Shown here: piece by piece, positions 16,473 through 25,102 of the stretch | How positions within the stretch are numbered: the stretch's first letter is position 1 | Layout of the letters: each line of letters starts with the position of its first letter | DNA from: Burkholderiales bacterium | GTDB lineage: Bacteria > Pseudomonadota > Gammaproteobacteria > Burkholderiales > WYBJ01 | DNA: 64,000 nucleotides | NCBI GenBank assembly: GCA_022841915.1 | Contig: JALHQN010000024.1 | Coordinates: 1 to 64,000 of the forward strand | Reading direction: 5' to 3' | Notes under the pieces: model-generated | What the model was told of the DNA's origin: nothing | Database searches by the model: none | Seen by the model: only the letters and a program-made list of their open reading frames with translations | Position numbers and translations under genes: made by a program

Positions 16473-17137
16473 TGTTGTTGCGCGGCGCATTGGTGGAGTA
16501 CAGCGGCGGCCCGATCGGCCCGATTCCGAACGTGGTCATCTTTCAGTTCAACCCCGAGTCGCTGGCACGCACGCTGCAGATCCCGGAACGACCGACCGGC
16601 GCCACCCGGCGCGAGTCGTCGCAGGCAGGCGAGCAGACTTTCGAGCGGATCACTTTCACCGCGCATTTCAATGCCGCCGACATGCTCGACGAGGGCAAAG
16701 CCCTGGCGCAGATGTTCGGCATCGGCCCGCAACTGGCCGCGCTGGAGAAGATGGTCTTGCCCAGCAGCAAGCTCGCCGGTTTGGTCGGTGCGGCCATCGA
16801 TGCGATCGGCGACGCTCTGGGCGGGGGCAGCGACGATGCTCCAGCACAGCCGATCCCGCGCGAGACCTATCCGCGCATTCTGTTCGTCTGGGGCCTCACG
16901 CGGGTCCTGCCCGTGACGATCGATTCGATGAGCATCACGGAGCTCGAGTACGACTCGTTGCTGAACCCCTTGCGCGCGGAGGTTGCGATCACGCTGAGCG
17001 TGATCGCAATCGATGCCTGTTCGGACGACCTGCTCGCCAAGGGCGCACTCGAGTTCTCCACGATCGCGAAGGAAGCCCAGGCCATCGCCAATCTCGCGAA
17101 CACGGCCGAACAGGTCGTCGAGCTGATTCCGCTTTAG
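16472..17137 (+). CDS. Baseplate protein, N-terminal part of an Afp7/Pvc7-like function
   Basis: This 221-residue protein matches the first part of Afp7/Pvc7-type baseplate proteins. It has the conserved opening 'PIPNVVIFQFNPESLARTL' near residue 16, 'QTFERITFTAHFNAADML' near 50, and 'PRILFVWGLTRVLPVTIDSM' near 130. It ends in a helix. The LysM-like module that is usually fused at the C-terminus is encoded by the next gene instead, ten bases downstream. It probably binds the inner baseplate ring around the hub. Confidence 0.75.
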   Translation: MLLRGALVEYSGGPIGPIPNVVIFQFNPESLARTLQIPERPTGATRRESSQAGEQTFERITFTAHFNAADMLDEGKALAQMFGIGPQLAALEKMVLPSSKLAGLVGAAIDAIGDALGGGSDDAPAQPIPRETYPRILFVWGLTRVLPVTIDSMSITELEYDSLLNPLRAEVAITLSVIAIDACSDDLLAKGALEFSTIAKEAQAIANLANTAEQVVELIPL

Positions 17138-17146
17138 GGAGGCCGC

Positions 17147-17419
17147 ATGTTCTTGCCCAACTCGCGCTACGCCAAGGTCGCCACGGTCGAGACCACCACG
17201 TCGACCGGCGAGCAGGTGATCGCGCTGAAGCTGCGCCGACTGACCCCGGTGGCGGGCGAGCCGCGCATGGTCGAAGCAGGCGATCGACTGGACCTGCTCG
17301 CGCACAAAGTGGTCAACGATGCCACGCAGTTCTGGCATGTCGCCGACGCCAATACCGCGCTCGACGGCCGGGAACTGACGCGCGCGCCGGGCGACAGCCT
17401 GGACGTGCCGAGGTCCTAG
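17147..17419 (+). CDS. LysM-like tail protein (gpX/gp53-type module)
   Basis: This 90-residue protein has the LysM/tail-protein-X pattern: 'VEAGDRLDLLAHKVVNDATQ' (residues 44-63), then 'FWHVADANTALDG' and a C-terminal 'APGDSLDVPRS'. In Afp7/Pvc7 and phage T4 gp53 such a module helps assemble the inner baseplate. TTAGGGAGG, overlapping the previous stop, is a strong ribosome-binding site. Its last base adjoins the start of the hub gene. Confidence 0.8.
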   Translation: MFLPNSRYAKVATVETTTSTGEQVIALKLRRLTPVAGEPRMVEAGDRLDLLAHKVVNDATQFWHVADANTALDGRELTRAPGDSLDVPRS

Positions 17420-18565
17420 ATGAGCACGCCACGCTTCCGTATCTGGTTCGGCGATCGCGCGGCGAGCGAGGAGGAACTGCGCCGCGTCGAGGAGATCGAG
17501 GTGACGCAGGAGATGGACGCGTTCTGGGAGGCGCGCGTGCGCATGGCGCTGTGCCTGGACGAGCGCGGCAACTGGCTGCATTGGCCCGCGGCCACGGCAA
17601 GCCCGTTCTCCCGGATACGGATCGAGATCGATGTCGGCAACGGGCGCTTCGCGCCGCTGATCGACGGCCCGCTCGCGAGCATCGACGCCGACCTCGACTC
17701 GCAGCCCGGACGCAGTACGGCCACGATGGTGGTGCGCGACGACAGCGCCTTCCTCAACCGGGTCGAGGAAGTCGAGCCGCCGTTCGAGAACCGCACCGAC
17801 AGCGATATCGCCGAGGAGATCTTCGGCCGCTTCGAGCAGATCCGGTCCACGCGCATCGAGGGCACGCAGGCGACGACCGAGGCGGTCACGCGGCGCGGCA
17901 CGGCACTGCAGTTTCTGCGCGAACTCGCGCGCGCCAATGATCGTCATGCCTATGTCCTGCCGGGAGAAGCGCCGGGAGCGAGCATCGGCTGCTTCCTGCC
18001 CGACCCTGAGAATGCGGGCGATCTGCCGCCCCTGGTGCTGATCGGCGCCGGGCGCAATTTGTCGAACGCGCGGGTCGAGCAAGACCCCGAGGGCGGGGAG
18101 CGCACCCAGGCGCAGGTGCTGCGGGTGGACGATCAGGGCGTCACCACGTTTCAGACGAGCGCGGAGGATCTGGGGCTCATGCGCAACTTGCCGGCACTGC
18201 CTGCGAATCTCACGCCGGTGCGTCTGCTCGACCCGGCCGAGAATACGCGTGCCGATCCCGCCGCTGCCGCGCAGGCCCGGGCGCGCCGCAGCGGCTATCT
18301 GTATCGCCTGACGAGCGACGTCGTCCCGAGTTGTTATGACTTTGTGCTGGAGCCTTACAAGAAGGTGCGCATCGACGCAGGCGCCACCCCTTACAGTGGG
18401 GATTACCTCATCACCAAGGTGATCCACCGGATCACTCCATCGGTCTACTCGCAGGCGCTGGAAGCGAAGACCGATTCCATCTCCGAGGTGTCGGGAGCCG
18501 CGGTGGCCGAGGCCTTGGGCGGCGGCCTGCAGTTGTCGGTATCTGCCAGTGTGGGAGTGTTCTGA
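17420..18565 (+). CDS. Phage late control D/gp27-like spike hub
   Basis: This 381-residue protein corresponds to the hub half of VgrG/Afp8 (gpD, gp27-like), which forms a trimeric platform between the tube and the spike. It shows two tandem beta-barrel regions, 'VEEIEVTQEMDAFWEARVRM' near residue 24 and 'SGYLYRLTSDVVPS' near 295, and the central helical 'RGTALQFLRELARANDRHAY' around residue 157. The C-terminus is rich in Ser/Gly/Val. In Afp8/Pvc8 hub and spike are fused; here they are separate genes with a one-base overlap. Confidence 0.85.
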   Translation: MSTPRFRIWFGDRAASEEELRRVEEIEVTQEMDAFWEARVRMALCLDERGNWLHWPAATASPFSRIRIEIDVGNGRFAPLIDGPLASIDADLDSQPGRSTATMVVRDDSAFLNRVEEVEPPFENRTDSDIAEEIFGRFEQIRSTRIEGTQATTEAVTRRGTALQFLRELARANDRHAYVLPGEAPGASIGCFLPDPENAGDLPPLVLIGAGRNLSNARVEQDPEGGERTQAQVLRVDDQGVTTFQTSAEDLGLMRNLPALPANLTPVRLLDPAENTRADPAAAAQARARRSGYLYRLTSDVVPSCYDFVLEPYKKVRIDAGATPYSGDYLITKVIHRITPSVYSQALEAKTDSISEVSGAAVAEALGGGLQLSVSASVGVF

Positions 18566-19140
18566 TGTCGGAATTCATGGAGCAGTCCGTCGAACGCCTG
18601 GTTGAGCGCGCGGGGAGCACTTACTACGGCAAGTACCGTGGCATCGTGACCGACGTCGACGACCCGAACAATCAACTGCGCATCCGCGCCACCGTGCCTG
18701 CGGTACTCGGCGAGCATCCGTGCGGCTGGGCGATGCCGGCTGCGCCGTTCGCGGGCGATGGTCACGGCTTCGTCATGCTGCCCAAGGTGGGCTCCGGGGT
18801 CTGGATCGAGTTCGAGGCCGGCCGGCTCGACAACCCGATCTGGTCGGGGGCCTGGTGGGCCAGCGGTCAACGCCCGAATCCCCAGGGGGCCGGTGTGCGC
18901 GTGCTGGTCTCGGAACAAGGCCACAAGGTCATTCTCGACGACGATGCAGGGGAGCTGCAGCTGGTCCACGGCAGTGGTCCGTCGATCAAGTTGACCGGCG
19001 ACGAGATCCTGATCAGCTGCGGAAGCTGCGAGATCAAGATCAGCAGCGACAGCATCTCGCTCAACAACGGCCAGATCAAGATCGGCCTGGCGGGGGTGAG
19101 CCTCGTCAACGGCGCGATGACCTTCGGCACGCCGCCATGA
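18565..19140 (+). CDS. Phage baseplate assembly protein V / gp5-like spike
   Basis: This 191-residue protein forms the central spike. An OB-fold occupies residues 20-110: 'YYGKYRGIVTDVDDPNNQLR', 'VRATVPAVLGE'-like strand ('IRATVPAVLGEHPCGWAMPA' in part), 'VGSGVWIEFEAGRLDNPIW'. The C-terminal 70 residues are a short beta-helix of repeating strands, 'ILISCGSCEIKISSDSISL'. It carries no lysozyme domain. It overlaps the PAAR-like gene by four bases. Confidence 0.9.
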   Translation: MSEFMEQSVERLVERAGSTYYGKYRGIVTDVDDPNNQLRIRATVPAVLGEHPCGWAMPAAPFAGDGHGFVMLPKVGSGVWIEFEAGRLDNPIWSGAWWASGQRPNPQGAGVRVLVSEQGHKVILDDDAGELQLVHGSGPSIKLTGDEILISCGSCEIKISSDSISLNNGQIKIGLAGVSLVNGAMTFGTPP

Positions 19141-19463
19141 TGCCCATCCTGACCACCGCCAGCACGGTGATGTGCCCGCACGGCGGCACGGCTCAACTCG
19201 TCACGAGCAACTCGGATGCCTTGATCGATGGTGCGCCTGCGCTGCTGCAGACCGACCTCCATCCGATCGTGGGCTGCACTTTCACGCCGGTGGCCTATTC
19301 GCCTTGCGTGTCGATTCGATGGGTGAGCGGTGCGACGCAGACTACCGTGCGTCAGGTGCCGGTGCTGCTGCAGAACAGCGTGGGCCTGTGCCTGAATGCC
19401 GCCCAGGCGCCGCAGGGCACGGCGGTCGTGGTGCAAGTCCAACAACGCGCAAAGGGACTCTGA
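19137..19463 (+). CDS. PAAR-like spike tip protein
   Basis: This 108-residue protein is the probable conical tip that caps the spike (Afp10-like). It contains the Cys/His pattern 'TVMCPHGGTAQL' near residue 11, 'VGCTFTPVAYSPC' near 45, and a later 'CLNAAQAPQG', which could hold the tip metal ion. Two adjacent ATG codons (19137 and 19140) are possible starts; the first overlaps the spike stop. No toxin domain is fused to it. Confidence 0.8.
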   Translation: MMPILTTASTVMCPHGGTAQLVTSNSDALIDGAPALLQTDLHPIVGCTFTPVAYSPCVSIRWVSGATQTTVRQVPVLLQNSVGLCLNAAQAPQGTAVVVQVQQRAKGL

Positions 19464-19465
19464 GC

Positions 19466-19855
19466 ATGGCAGCGCGCTCCCACGGCCGACATCTGGCCTT
19501 CCCGTTCCGGATCGGCGCCGATGGCCGCACGGCCGCGCCGGTCAACGACGACGCGCATGTGCGCGACGAGCTGCTGCAACTGTTGCTGACGAGCCCCGCC
19601 GAGCGCCTGTTTCTGCCGGAGTTCGGCGGCGGCGTGCGCAAGTTGGTATTCGAGCCTGCATCGGAGGCATTGCGTGGCGTGGTCAAGGCCCGCATCACCA
19701 ACGCGCTGTCGCGTTGGCTCGGACACCGTTTGACGGTGGAACTGATCGATGTCGTGTGGGACGACGCGCTCGCGACGCTGGAGGTGACGGTCAAGTACCG
19801 CCCCGCCGGCAGCGCGGATTCACGCATCGTCAAGTTTCAACGCGGTTCGAGTTAG
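19466..19855 (+). CDS. GPW/gp25 family baseplate protein
   Basis: This 129-residue protein is the gp25-like wedge component (Afp9) that anchors the first sheath ring to the baseplate. Key parts are 'GRHLAFPFRIGADGR' at the start, 'HVRDELLQLLLTSPAERLFL' (residues 33-52) with the conserved 'PEFGGGVRKLVFEP' after it, and a C-terminal beta hairpin. It starts two bases after the PAAR gene stop. Confidence 0.95.
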   Translation: MAARSHGRHLAFPFRIGADGRTAAPVNDDAHVRDELLQLLLTSPAERLFLPEFGGGVRKLVFEPASEALRGVVKARITNALSRWLGHRLTVELIDVVWDDALATLEVTVKYRPAGSADSRIVKFQRGSS

Positions 19856-19870
19856 CGCGGGACGACCGCC

Positions 19871-22429
19871 ATGACAGCCATTCCCTTCCCCGATCTGGTC
19901 GAAGACCGTGCCGATGTGCTGGCGAGCCGCAATCTCGACGGTCTCAAGCTCGCTCTGATTGCCCTGCCTGCCGGCGCGGCCCCCGATCATGCCGACATCG
20001 AGCTGCACTTCTTCAACGGGCTGCATCTGGCAGCGATACTGGCCGACGTCGGGGCAGATCCCGTGCGCGCGCGCCAGGTGTTCCGCATACGCGGCGGCAG
20101 CCGCATCCCCGCGGGTAACGCCACGGGGCAGGTTCGTGTCGTTTCGGTTTCGGGCATCGATGCGAGGCGCTTGTCGTTGCGCGTGGAGCCGGTGGGCGAT
20201 TACTCGACCTACACGCTGGCACTGGTCTGGGACGCGAGCCTGATCGATCCGTTCTTCAGTTCGATCGGTTTCAAGTTCCGCCCGGGCTGCTTCAGCAACG
20301 ACTGCGCGCCGCCTTTGCCGGGCAGGCCACCGGCGCCGAATCCTGCCATCGACTATCTGGCCAAGGACTACGATTCCTTCCGCCATACCCTGATGACCGC
20401 GATGGCCGCGCGCGTGCCCGGCTGGCGCAGCACCAGCGAGGCGGATCACGACCAAGTGTTGATCGATCTCTTCGCCGCAGCTGCCGACGAACTGAGCGAC
20501 TATCAGGACCGCGTCATGGCCGAGGCGTATCTGCCGACCGTGCGCAAGCGCGTGTCGCTCGCTCGCCACGCCCGGCTGGTCGACTACCATGTGCACGAAG
20601 GCAATCAGGCCAGCACCTGGATCGCGGTGGATGTCGTGGCGGGACAAGCGCCGTTCACCCTCGACGATCAGGAACTGGTGGTGTGGGCCGGCACGAATCC
20701 GCCCGCCGACGATGCGGTGTACTTCGCCAGCCGACAGCGCAGGCTTCCCCCCGCGCAGCGCCAGCGCATGGATCCTCTGCTCAACCGCCTGCGGCTGCAC
20801 ACCTGGCGCAACGCGCAGCCCGCGCTGGCTGCCGGCAGCACGTCGGCGGACATCGTGCCTGTCGACGGGCTCGCCGCCGAGGCTGATGCCGATGCTTTGC
20901 GCGATCTGGTGCGCAACGGCGCGTGGCGCGAACTGCTCGTCGTCGAAGTGCTCAACCCACTCACCGGCGCCGTCGCTGGCCGCAATCGCGCCAAGCGCCA
21001 GTTGTTGCGCCTGCTGCCGGGGGACGATCCGGAGGCGGGCGGCGCGCAGTCGGTGCTCGATCCCGTGACGGGCACCTGGCTGGTGCGCGTGCATTGGCGC
21101 GAGGAAGACGCGCTGCGCTTCGATTACAGCTTCACGACGTTCTGTCCGGGACCGCCGCCGACGACGGTCGAGGACGTTTCCATCTTTTACGGCAATCTCG
21201 TGACGGTGCATGCGGGCCGTCCGCTGGCAGTGCAGTTCCACGAGCCCGGCAGCATGCTGCCGACCGACACCGACGATCTCAAGCATCGCCATCTGCAGCG
21301 CATGAATCGCTACGGCGACGGTCGCGATTGGACGCTGGCACCGCTGCCGGACGAAGGCCCCCTCGCCTATCTGCCGCCGACGACCGCCGGCGCGATCGGC
21401 GAGGAGCCTGCCCGCTCGACTCTCTGGCTCGAAGTCGAGGCACCGGGCTCGGCCCGCGAAGCCTGGGACGAAGTCGCGAGCCTCGTGTACAGCGACGATT
21501 CGGCCGAGAACGGCGATCACTACGCGGTGGAAACCGACGAACATCGCCGCAGCACGCTGCGCTTCGGCAACGGGACGAACGGGCGGGCACTTGCTGCGGG
21601 TGCGATCGTGCATGCGCAGTATCAGGTGGGCGTGGGGACCGAGGGCAACATCGGTGCCGATCAACTGATCAATGTCGGTGCGTTGAGCGGTCTGCTCAAC
21701 GGTGCAGTGATCGCGGCCACCAACCCGTTCGACGTCTCCAATGGGCGCGATCCCGAGACGGCCGAGCGCGTGCGTCGCAACGCACCCGAGGCATTCCGCG
21801 CGCGTCAATTGCGCGCCGTGACCCTGGCCGATTACGAGCAGCGCGCCGAGGAAGTGCAGGGGGTAGCGCAAGCCGTGGCCCGCTATGCCTGGACAGGCAG
21901 TTGGCGCACGGTACGGATCACCCTCGATCCTGCCGGATTCACCGCCTTGGGCGATGCGCGCTCCCGGGCGCTTTGGGACGAGTTGCGCCCGCGAGTGGCC
22001 GATCATCTCGAAGCCGTGCGTCTGCTGGGCGAGGATCTGGAGCTGAGGCCGCCGCGCTACGTGCCCCTCGAGGTTCGCATTACCGTGTGCGCCGCGCCGA
22101 CCTACTGGCGCGAAGACATCCGCTTCGTGTTGGAACAGGAGTTCTCCGACAGCTGGACTTCCGACGGTCGACGCGGTTTCTTCCATCCCGACGAATGGAA
22201 GTTCGGCCAGTCCTTGCATCGAAGCGCGATCGAGGGCCGCATCCATCGCGTCGCGGGTGTCGAGCACATCGTCGGCATCGAGATGAAGCGCTTCTCCGCG
22301 CCCCTGCCCGGCATCGGCTCCGGCGATGTGCTGGAGATGGGCTTCGACGAAGTGGTGTTGCTTGCCAACGATCCCAGCCATCTGGAGCGCGGTCTGATCC
22401 GCTTCGAGGTGCTGGGCGGACGCCAGTAG
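19871..22429 (+). CDS. Baseplate J-like wedge protein (Afp11-like), first copy
   Basis: This 852-residue protein belongs to the gpJ/gp6 wedge family that forms the baseplate periphery. The N-terminal 150 residues are a beta-rich extension; the J-like core begins near 'IDYLAKDYDSFRHTLMTAMA' around residue 160. Diagnostic parts are 'DHDQVLIDLFAAAADELSDY', 'RFGNGTNGRALAAGAIVHAQ' near residue 563, 'DPETAERVRRNAPEAFRARQ' near 632 and 'RAVTLADYEQRAEEVQGV' near 651. It is followed within ten bases by a second J-like gene. Length is well above the 300-400 residues of phage gpJ but usual for eCIS. Confidence 0.9.
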   Translation: MTAIPFPDLVEDRADVLASRNLDGLKLALIALPAGAAPDHADIELHFFNGLHLAAILADVGADPVRARQVFRIRGGSRIPAGNATGQVRVVSVSGIDARRLSLRVEPVGDYSTYTLALVWDASLIDPFFSSIGFKFRPGCFSNDCAPPLPGRPPAPNPAIDYLAKDYDSFRHTLMTAMAARVPGWRSTSEADHDQVLIDLFAAAADELSDYQDRVMAEAYLPTVRKRVSLARHARLVDYHVHEGNQASTWIAVDVVAGQAPFTLDDQELVVWAGTNPPADDAVYFASRQRRLPPAQRQRMDPLLNRLRLHTWRNAQPALAAGSTSADIVPVDGLAAEADADALRDLVRNGAWRELLVVEVLNPLTGAVAGRNRAKRQLLRLLPGDDPEAGGAQSVLDPVTGTWLVRVHWREEDALRFDYSFTTFCPGPPPTTVEDVSIFYGNLVTVHAGRPLAVQFHEPGSMLPTDTDDLKHRHLQRMNRYGDGRDWTLAPLPDEGPLAYLPPTTAGAIGEEPARSTLWLEVEAPGSAREAWDEVASLVYSDDSAENGDHYAVETDEHRRSTLRFGNGTNGRALAAGAIVHAQYQVGVGTEGNIGADQLINVGALSGLLNGAVIAATNPFDVSNGRDPETAERVRRNAPEAFRARQLRAVTLADYEQRAEEVQGVAQAVARYAWTGSWRTVRITLDPAGFTALGDARSRALWDELRPRVADHLEAVRLLGEDLELRPPRYVPLEVRITVCAAPTYWREDIRFVLEQEFSDSWTSDGRRGFFHPDEWKFGQSLHRSAIEGRIHRVAGVEHIVGIEMKRFSAPLPGIGSGDVLEMGFDEVVLLANDPSHLERGLIRFEVLGGRQ

Positions 22430-22438
22430 GAACACGAC

Positions 22439-25102
22439 ATGGCCTGCAATCCTCTGATCACCGACCCGTTCGACTTCCCGCGCCGGGCGAACAATCGCCC
22501 GGGCTTGCCGCGCATCGCCTACCGCATCGGCCGCTACGCCGATTTCGTCGAGGCGATGAAGCGCAGCATCGATGCGGCGCCAGAATTGGCGGCCTGGACG
22601 CACCGCGAAGCCGACGATCCGGGCATCGCGCTCCTCGAAGGTGCGGCGATGCTCGGCGATATCCTGAGCTTCTATCAGGAGCACTACGCCAACGAAGCCT
22701 ACCTGCGTACGGCCGCATGGCGGGAGAGCATCGCCGATCTGGTGAGGCTCACGGGGTATCGCCTGGCGCCGGGCCTGGGCGGTCGAGCGACCCTGTCGTT
22801 CGAGGTGCGGGGCGACGCGCCCGTCACGATCCGCGAGGGCTTCGGCGTCAAGGCGGAGCTCGCCGCCCAGTCCACGCCGGCGGATTTCCAGACCGATGCC
22901 GAGCTGCAGGCGTGGCCGCACCTGGGGCGCTTCCACCTCTATCGCAAACGCGATTACCCCTGGGCCATCGCCGGCGGACAGAATCGCCTGGAGGTGGCGA
23001 CTGTCGACGGTGCCGGCGACGCGGCCTCGCTCGCCGCCCTGGAGCTCAAGAAGGGCGACCGCCTGCTGTTGCTGCAGGAGGAGAACGTGTTCGCGTTCTA
23101 TCTGCAGCTCCTGATCGGCTGGAAGCTGGAACAGCCGGCCGAAGAGATCGTGATCGTCGAAGCGGTCGAACGGCTGCATGATCGCGTCATCGTCACGCTC
23201 GCGGGCGAGTTGACGCACCCGTGGCTTATCGGGTGCCGGGCATTCAAGATCGGCCGCACGTTCAAGCATTACGGGGCCAACGCGCCGGTGAACTACGTGA
23301 GCGTGGATACCAGCAAGTCGCCGCCCGAGACGAGTTCCACGCCGACGAACTTCACGCGCGAACTGCTGATCGACACGAACTACGGCGGTGCCTATTCCTT
23401 CATTGCGTCCGACACCTTCCCGCTCGACCAAGAGGTCAACGATCTGGCCTCGGGCGGCCCGGTCATCGTCACCGGCACGACGCCGTATGCCTTGTTCATG
23501 ATTCCGTTCGCCGTGTCACGCCGCATGACGGCCTTGCGCAACGGGGCGCCGCAGTGGGGCAATCTCTCCTTGCCGGCGAGTTACGCTCGGCTGGACGACC
23601 TGCTGGCGCCCACATGGCTGCGAAGCTATGCCCCGCAGGCCGATGTGCGTACCTTGCGCCTGCACGAAACCAAGGGGCCGGCGCTGACCTTGCGTCCGGT
23701 GGCCACCGGTTCGAGCGCCGCATTCGCCGACGGGTCGAATGCCCTGCGCTTCTGGGGCAGCGCGGTGCAGGCGCAAGCCCTTGCCGGCCGCAAGCTGCAC
23801 TTGTCCCATGCCGACGGACGCGAGGTGGAACTCGTTTGCACCAACACCGATGCCGACTTTGCTTCTCCCACGCCGGACATGCCGAAAATGTGGCCGCTCG
23901 ATTTCGACCGGCCGCCGACGCCCTTCTCCCGGGCGGATTTCGACGAGCGCGCGCCTAGCGTCGTCGTGCGCGGTAACCTGGTCGATGCTTCCCAGGGCAA
24001 GGCCGAGCGCGAAGCCGTGCTGGGCAATGGCGACAGCCGGCAAAGCTGGCAGACCTTCCCCTTGCCCAAGGCGCCCTTGACCTACTACCTCTCGGCCGGG
24101 GCAACGCCGCCGCATACGCCCGAGCTCGAAGTCTGGGTGGGCGGCCGTCTGTGGACGCGGGTGGACGCCTTCTTCGGTCGCGGTGGCGAGGAGCCGATCT
24201 ACATCGTGCGCGAGGATGCCGAAGGACGCAGCTTCGTGCAGTTCGGCGACGGCGAGACGGGTGCCCGCTTGCCGTCCGGGCTGCAGAACGTCGTGGCCGT
24301 GTATCGAACCGGCGTGGGCGCGCACGGCGAGATCAAGCCCGGCGCGACCCCCACGGCCAGCGAGCGCCCGCCCGGTTTCGACAAGGTGGCGCTCACCGGC
24401 ATCGTTTCGGGCGGCGCGCAAGCCGAAGCGGGCGACAAGGCGCGCGAGGCTGCGCCGGGCAAAGTGCAAAGCCTCGGTCGGCTGGTGAGCATCCGCGACT
24501 ACGAGACCGAGACCCTCGGGCTGCCGGGCGTGGTTGCCGCTGCCGCCGCTTGGGATCTGCATGGCGGCGTGCCCGCGGTGATCCTGCGTGTGCTGCTCGA
24601 AGCCGGCCGGGAAGCCGAGTTCGCCGCCATACGCGCGACCCTGGCGCACGCTCAGCGTTGTCGTGGGCCGGACCGCTTTGCGCTGATCGTCGAGCAGGCG
24701 TTGCCACGCCATGTCTTTCTCGACATCAGCTATGCGCGGGACATGAGCTATCGGCAAGACGACGTCGACTCGGCAATCCACGCCGCCTTGGGGCTGGCAG
24801 GCGATCCCGATCATGAACGCACCGGCGTTTTCGGCCTGCATGCACGCCGACTCGGCCAGCCCGAGTACGCCAGCCGCATCGCAGGCAAGGTCCAGAACGC
24901 GCCTGGCGTGATGTGGTGCAAGGTGACGGCGATGGGCCTGTTCGCCGCCGAGACGACCGACCCCGGTGCCCTCGCTCTGCCTGCCGCCCCCCGTCCGCTT
25001 GCGGGCATCCTCGCATGCGGTGGGCATGAGCTGCTGCAACTCGATCCACGGCACTTGACGCTCACGGCCGTGGCCGAGCCTGCGGCCGGAGAATGCGCAT
25101 GA
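22439..25102 (+). CDS. Baseplate J-like wedge protein, second copy (Afp12-like position)
   Basis: This 887-residue protein is a second, divergent J-like wedge protein. It opens with 'FPRRANNRPGLPRIAYRIGR' and 'DDPGIALLEGAAMLGDILSF', a pattern of large baseplate assembly proteins, and later has 'FVQFGDGETGARLPSGLQNV' near residue 600, 'GGAQAEAGDKAREAAPGKVQ' near 660 and 'RLVSIRDYETETLGLPGVVA' near 680, the same landmarks as its neighbour. It presumably pairs with the first copy to form the heteromeric wedge, as gp6/gp7 do in T4; this pairing is inference. Confidence 0.85.
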   Translation: MACNPLITDPFDFPRRANNRPGLPRIAYRIGRYADFVEAMKRSIDAAPELAAWTHREADDPGIALLEGAAMLGDILSFYQEHYANEAYLRTAAWRESIADLVRLTGYRLAPGLGGRATLSFEVRGDAPVTIREGFGVKAELAAQSTPADFQTDAELQAWPHLGRFHLYRKRDYPWAIAGGQNRLEVATVDGAGDAASLAALELKKGDRLLLLQEENVFAFYLQLLIGWKLEQPAEEIVIVEAVERLHDRVIVTLAGELTHPWLIGCRAFKIGRTFKHYGANAPVNYVSVDTSKSPPETSSTPTNFTRELLIDTNYGGAYSFIASDTFPLDQEVNDLASGGPVIVTGTTPYALFMIPFAVSRRMTALRNGAPQWGNLSLPASYARLDDLLAPTWLRSYAPQADVRTLRLHETKGPALTLRPVATGSSAAFADGSNALRFWGSAVQAQALAGRKLHLSHADGREVELVCTNTDADFASPTPDMPKMWPLDFDRPPTPFSRADFDERAPSVVVRGNLVDASQGKAEREAVLGNGDSRQSWQTFPLPKAPLTYYLSAGATPPHTPELEVWVGGRLWTRVDAFFGRGGEEPIYIVREDAEGRSFVQFGDGETGARLPSGLQNVVAVYRTGVGAHGEIKPGATPTASERPPGFDKVALTGIVSGGAQAEAGDKAREAAPGKVQSLGRLVSIRDYETETLGLPGVVAAAAAWDLHGGVPAVILRVLLEAGREAEFAAIRATLAHAQRCRGPDRFALIVEQALPRHVFLDISYARDMSYRQDDVDSAIHAALGLAGDPDHERTGVFGLHARRLGQPEYASRIAGKVQNAPGVMWCKVTAMGLFAAETTDPGALALPAAPRPLAGILACGGHELLQLDPRHLTLTAVAEPAAGECA

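Noticed and set aside
19820-23431. Very long open frame on the minus strand (about 1200 codons) opposite the gp25 and J-like genes
   Set aside because: High GC makes antisense frames long. The translation is rich in Arg, His and Gln with no domain pattern, and the plus-strand genes have clear family motifs and ribosome-binding sites.
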